From an uncultured Collinsella sp. (GTDB lineage: Bacteria > Actinomycetota > Coriobacteriia > Coriobacteriales > Coriobacteriaceae): DNA of 7,694 nt. The notes below the pieces were generated by a model that was given only the letters and a program-made list of their open reading frames with translations, made no database searches and was not told the DNA's origin. Both the position numbers and the translations under genes were made by a program. The stretch lies in the NCBI GenBank assembly GCA_900541885.1, contig UQKW01000045.1, positions 1 through 7,694 of the forward strand. The letters are read 5' to 3'. The first letter of the stretch is position 1; the number at the start of each line of letters is the position of its first letter. Of the stretch, positions 5,095 to 7,694 are shown in pieces.

Positions 5095-6384
5095 TTACTG
5101 CTCGGGTTCTTCGACTTTATCGATGGTCCAGGTGGATCCGAGGCCACCGGTGGTGTTGCGGCGGACGCGCACGGTAACTTCGTGGCGCTCGCCGGCCTGC
5201 GTGTAGCGCAGGGGGAAGCTTGCGCGGTTTCGCGCGGCCTCGATGGTACCGCGCTCGCGGGCGATCCAGTAGTACTCGCCGACGATGCCGAGGGTATCGG
5301 CGCCGTAGGGGAGATAGGTCGACAGCTGGTGTAGCAACGGACCGGGGCAGAAGACCTCGGTTGCGAAATCGACGGGGAAGTCCTCGGGGATGGCAGGTGC
5401 TGCGGGTGCGGGGACCGGAGCCGGTACAGGTGCGGGAATCTGGTCATAGACAGGTGTGGATGCGGACTCGATGACAGGCTCAGGCTCAGGCGCCGCTTCC
5501 GGCTTAGCTGCGGAATCTGTCGGCTCCACGGGGACGGACGTGTCTTCGGTCTCGGTTTTGGTCTTGGCTTGAGGGGCATCCTTTGCCTCGACAGATGGCT
5601 TTGTCTCGACCGGCGTGGATGCCATGGTGGTGATGCCGGCATTGGCGTTCTCGGGGTCATAGACGACCGTGAGCGAGATGGCGGGCTGCGGCGTCTCGGG
5701 CTCCGGCGCCGACTCGGTAGCGTCTTGATCTGCGGGCTCGTCGGACTGATCGTCCTCGGCCTCGTTGCCAAAGACATCGCTGTTTTGGAACGTAGACGTC
5801 TCGGGCTGGTCAGCGGCTTCTTCGGTTGTCGACTTGGGCGCTTCGTTGAGCTCCACAGTGGCTTCCTGCTCGGATATGACTTCGGGATCGGTCGATGCGG
5901 CGATTTCGGTTTCGGCTTCTGCCGTTACCTCAATAGCGACTTCGATCTCTGTCTCGGGCTCGGGTTCCGGCGCGGCTTCAACCATGGCTTCGGGCTCGGG
6001 ACGCTTAACGTGCTTGGGGCGTACGGCCTTGAGGTCCTTTTCGCCGCGTTTCTTCTTTTTGTAGGACTGCTTGGCGCCCTTGGCAGCCTTGGGCTTGTCC
6101 TCGCCCTTGGCAAGGGCGGTATCCCAGGCCTCGTTGGCGACGACGGTGGCATACAGGCGACCGCCCTTAAAGACGGTCAGCTTAATGCAGTCGTCGAGCT
6201 CCTCGAGCAGCTCACGCGTGGACTCAAAGCCCAGGTCATAAGCGGTCATGTCGCCGGCGGCGAGCGCCTCCTCGACCTGTGTCATAAACGTTTGCTTGCC
6301 GCACCCAATCGCGTCGCGCAGCAGGCGATACAGATAGATGTGGTTGCCCAGCGAAAGCGTGGGCCTAACTATTGTCTTGCTCAT
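5095..6384 (-). CDS. Hypothetical protein: LOTUS-like N-terminus, acidic linker, C-terminal domain
   Basis: Not a gene I recognise. The 429-aa product has three parts. Residues about 1-92 are a compact mixed helix/strand domain; the stretch YDLGFESTRELLEELDDCIKL, then a GGRLYATV strand, resembles the core of OST-HTH/LOTUS winged helices, a family known to bind RNA, but the match is by eye and weak. Residues 97-128 are Lys/Arg-rich. Residues about 130-331 are low complexity, dominated by Glu, Ala, Pro, Thr and Ser with PAPVPAPVPAP near the end: probably disordered and strongly acidic. Residues 332-429 form a second folded-looking domain (FCPGPLLHQLSTYLPYG, later EVTVRVRRN and STWTIDKVEE). No signal peptide or membrane helix, so probably cytosolic. 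Start: the frame is open to 6456, but AGAGGAG (6392-6398) sits 7 nt before the ATG at 6384. It is followed by its own terminator and appears monocistronic. A role in RNA binding is only an inference. Confidence 0.85.
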   Translation of the reverse strand: MSKTIVRPTLSLGNHIYLYRLLRDAIGCGKQTFMTQVEEALAAGDMTAYDLGFESTRELLEELDDCIKLTVFKGGRLYATVVANEAWDTALAKGEDKPKAAKGAKQSYKKKKRGEKDLKAVRPKHVKRPEPEAMVEAAPEPEPETEIEVAIEVTAEAETEIAASTDPEVISEQEATVELNEAPKSTTEEAADQPETSTFQNSDVFGNEAEDDQSDEPADQDATESAPEPETPQPAISLTVVYDPENANAGITTMASTPVETKPSVEAKDAPQAKTKTETEDTSVPVEPTDSAAKPEAAPEPEPVIESASTPVYDQIPAPVPAPVPAPAAPAIPEDFPVDFATEVFCPGPLLHQLSTYLPYGADTLGIVGEYYWIARERGTIEAARNRASFPLRYTQAGERHEVTVRVRRNTTGGLGSTWTIDKVEEPEQ

Positions 6385-6455
6385 GGCAAATCTCCTCTTT
6401 ACACACCAAAGCATCTTACCATCGCGCGGGGCTTGCCATCTCGTCGCCCAAGGCA

Positions 6456-6488
6456 AACGGGCGCGACCGTTGCCGGTTCGCGCCCGTT
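6456..6488 (-). terminator. GC-rich hairpin after the Ser/Thr-tailed membrane protein gene
   Basis: AACGGGCGCGA (6456-6466) and TCGCGCCCGTT (6478-6488) are exact reverse complements. On the minus strand the 11-nt interior can fold further as ACCG/CGGT around a GCAA tetraloop. It starts 34 nt past the stop at 6523. Only three Ts follow on the minus strand, so termination may be inefficient and allow some readthrough into the next gene. Confidence 0.5.
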
Positions 6489-6522
6489 ATGCAGGTCGGT
6501 TATCTATGAGAGGCAAACGTGC

Positions 6523-7476
6523 TTAGTTGCCCGACGTCGTGCCTTGGCTCGAGCTGTCGGACGCCGTGCCGGACGCGGTTCCACTCGAGCTGTTGGTGTT
6601 GCTACTGTCTGCTGCACCCATTCCCGACGTGGTGTCGCTCGTCTGGCCTCCCGTGTTCGGCTGTGAACCGTCAGTTGTTTGGCTTGAGTTGGTCGTGTCG
6701 GACGGCGTGCCACTGTTGGCCGTAGAGGAATCGGTGCCCTGCGATTGGTTTTGGGTGTTCGAGGACGAATCGGCAGAGGTAGAACTGTCTTGCGTGCCGT
6801 CCGCCTGTGCCTGCTGATCCTGCGACTGGGTGTTGCCATTTGCATCGCTCTCGGTCGTGCGCGACGAAAGGATTGGCTCGGGGCGCTCGCCCAGACCCTC
6901 ACCGGCGGTGGTTATAAGGATGGCGCCGGTGCAGGCGATGACCGCGACGATGGCGATGGCGATCGAGAAGACGATGACTTTCTTTTGCGTCTGGCTACGC
7001 TCTGCCGCCGCCTTGGCGCGCAGGCTGTTGGGGGCGACGCGCGCCGTGGTCGCGCGCCCCGCAATCTGGCGCATCTCCTGCGTGGTCGCGGCGCCGCCCA
7101 GGTGCTCCTCGACATTGGGCTCAACGGGCTCGTAGGCGCCGGCAGGGTAGTCGACAGCGGCATGCGTGCCCTTGATTGCTTCGGCGCTGGCGGAGATAAA
7201 GTGGCGATAGATCTGCGAGGACACAACGGTGATGACCGAGCTCACGGCGGCGCCGATTACCGATCCGGCGATACCGATCTTGGAGGCAAGCGCCACGCTT
7301 GTGGCCGCGGCTGCGGCGCCGGCGATGATCTGGGGAATGGAAATGTCGTCGAACAGGCCCTTTTTGGGCGCAATGGCCATGGTCTGTCCGATGGAATGGT
7401 TCTCGTGCACGCCGTTGTTGAGCGATGCCGGTGTCATGACGCGCGTGCGCGGCGCGTCAGTGTACTTGGTTGTCAT
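6523..7476 (-). CDS. Membrane protein with glycine-zipper-like segment and Ser/Thr-rich tail
   Basis: Not a named gene. The 317-aa product has a short polar N-terminus (1-46), then a small-residue-rich hydrophobic segment (about 47-93) with AGAAAAATSVALASKIGIAG and SVIGAAVSSVITVVSSQIY. Comparable Gly/Ala-rich segments occur in many actinobacterial proteins and look like a membrane-inserting glycine zipper. Residues 94-163 are polar. A clear transmembrane helix spans about 167-190, preceded by KK (165-166), so by the positive-inside rule the C-terminus should be outside. Residues 191-317 are almost only Ser, Thr, Gly, Asn, Gln, Asp and Ala, resembling a flexible wall-spanning stalk and perhaps a glycosylation substrate. 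There is no LPXTG motif, N-terminal signal peptide or catalytic domain. Start: GGGAGGA (7483-7489) lies 6 nt before the ATG at 7476; an in-frame ATG at 7536 has weaker support. Role unknown; an envelope or cell-surface function is inferred from architecture. Confidence 0.85.
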   Translation of the reverse strand: MTTKYTDAPRTRVMTPASLNNGVHENHSIGQTMAIAPKKGLFDDISIPQIIAGAAAAATSVALASKIGIAGSVIGAAVSSVITVVSSQIYRHFISASAEAIKGTHAAVDYPAGAYEPVEPNVEEHLGGAATTQEMRQIAGRATTARVAPNSLRAKAAAERSQTQKKVIVFSIAIAIVAVIACTGAILITTAGEGLGERPEPILSSRTTESDANGNTQSQDQQAQADGTQDSSTSADSSSNTQNQSQGTDSSTANSGTPSDTTNSSQTTDGSQPNTGGQTSDTTSGMGAADSSNTNSSSGTASGTASDSSSQGTTSGN

Positions 7477-7694
7477 ACGGGGTCCTCCCGGTTCGTTTGG
7501 TGCTACAACAGGTTGTTTAGCCCCAAGGGTACCCATCTCGTGTGGACCGAAGATGGACTCGACCGCAACACCACCAAGTCACCAAAGCCGCGAAGCTTCT
7601 CCTCAAGCTTGTCAAATGAAGATGGGGAGACGGGGAGAATGGTTGATTTCCGATCTCAGCCGAACACATTAGGCGGACAGGCCGTTCCCGCAGC
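7477..7694. other. Leader/intergenic region at the right end, no secure gene
   Basis: About 220 nt upstream of the membrane-protein gene. It contains that gene's ribosome site (7483-7489, minus) and two AAGCTT hexamers 6 nt apart (7593-7598 and 7605-7610), next to a minus-strand TTGACA (7615-7610) that lacks a -10 at the right distance. A minus-strand frame is open from 7655 to a TAG at 7503-7505 but has no ATG and no placed ribosome site, so I do not call it a gene. Confidence 0.5.

Noticed and set aside
4945..5334. Plus-strand 129-codon frame from the inverted repeat into the next gene
   Set aside because: It crosses the long palindrome and the 5055-5090 terminator and ends antisense to the following gene; no ribosome site.
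5569..6666. Plus-strand 365-codon frame opposite the three-part protein gene
   Set aside because: Antisense to the low-complexity acidic region; its Gly/Leu-rich repetitive product mirrors the GAx codons of the real gene, and it runs on past that gene's start.
7593..7615. Promoter built on the minus-strand TTGACA next to paired AAGCTT sites
   Set aside because: At a 17-nt spacing the -10 position reads CGCGGC, and no acceptable -10 lies at 16-18 nt; AAGCTT is self-complementary, so its repetition alone is weak evidence.
7229..7672. Plus-strand 147-codon frame at the right end
   Set aside because: Mostly antisense to the membrane-protein gene, with no ribosome site or recognisable domain.
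1..7694. CRISPR array, tRNA, rRNA, insertion sequence or prophage genes
   Set aside because: No regularly spaced direct repeats, cloverleaf with TTCGA-type arm, rRNA-like stretch, transposase or integrase frame was found on either strand.

Overview
The window looks like chromosome from a moderately GC-rich Gram-positive actinobacterium of the Coriobacteriia, most probably Collinsella or a close relative. This is an inference from base composition, strong purine-rich ribosome binding sites, the protein sequences and the gene mix; no rRNA or other phylogenetic marker is present. It reads as core/housekeeping sequence. I see no transposase, integrase, CRISPR array, tRNA or phage gene.

Layout. 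(1) 1-156: left intergenic end with a perfect 22-bp GC-rich palindrome. (2) 157-1748, minus strand: a two-gene unit, tcdA (tRNA t6A to ct6A dehydratase) followed after 14 nt by a TatD-family metal-dependent hydrolase. (3) 1749-2047: a dense divergent regulatory region. It holds the tcdA promoter (minus), a possible small RNA ending in an orphan plus-strand terminator, and a well-formed promoter overlapped by an inverted repeat that is a good candidate ArsR-family operator. (4) 2048-3005, plus strand: an sdpR-sdpI-like pair, an ArsR autorepressor and a six-helix SdpI/DUF1648 membrane protein overlapping by 8 nt, closed by a GNRA-loop terminator. No toxin genes (sdpABC) are in view. (5) 3201-4880, plus strand: ettA, the ribosome-associated ABC-F translational throttle, very likely starting at a GTG and flanked by two hairpins with similar apical sequence. 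(6) 4884-5090: a structured gap with a perfect 12-bp hairpin, a long imperfect inverted repeat (about 136 nt) sharing one arm with that hairpin, and the terminator of the next minus-strand gene. (7) 5095-6384, minus strand: a 429-aa three-part protein (possible LOTUS-like winged helix, long acidic low-complexity linker, C-terminal domain) of unknown role. (8) 6523-7476, minus strand: a 317-aa membrane protein with a glycine-zipper-like hydrophobic segment, one clear transmembrane helix and a Ser/Thr/Gln/Asn/Gly-rich tail. (9) 7477-7694: leader region with no secure gene.

Theme: several genes touch translation (tcdA on tRNA, ettA on the ribosome, perhaps the LOTUS-like protein on RNA), but they lie in separate transcription units and nothing shows they form one system. 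The least explained material is non-coding: the orphan-terminator transcript at about 1870-1965, the operator at 1979-2004, and the overlapping alternative hairpins at 4884-5039.
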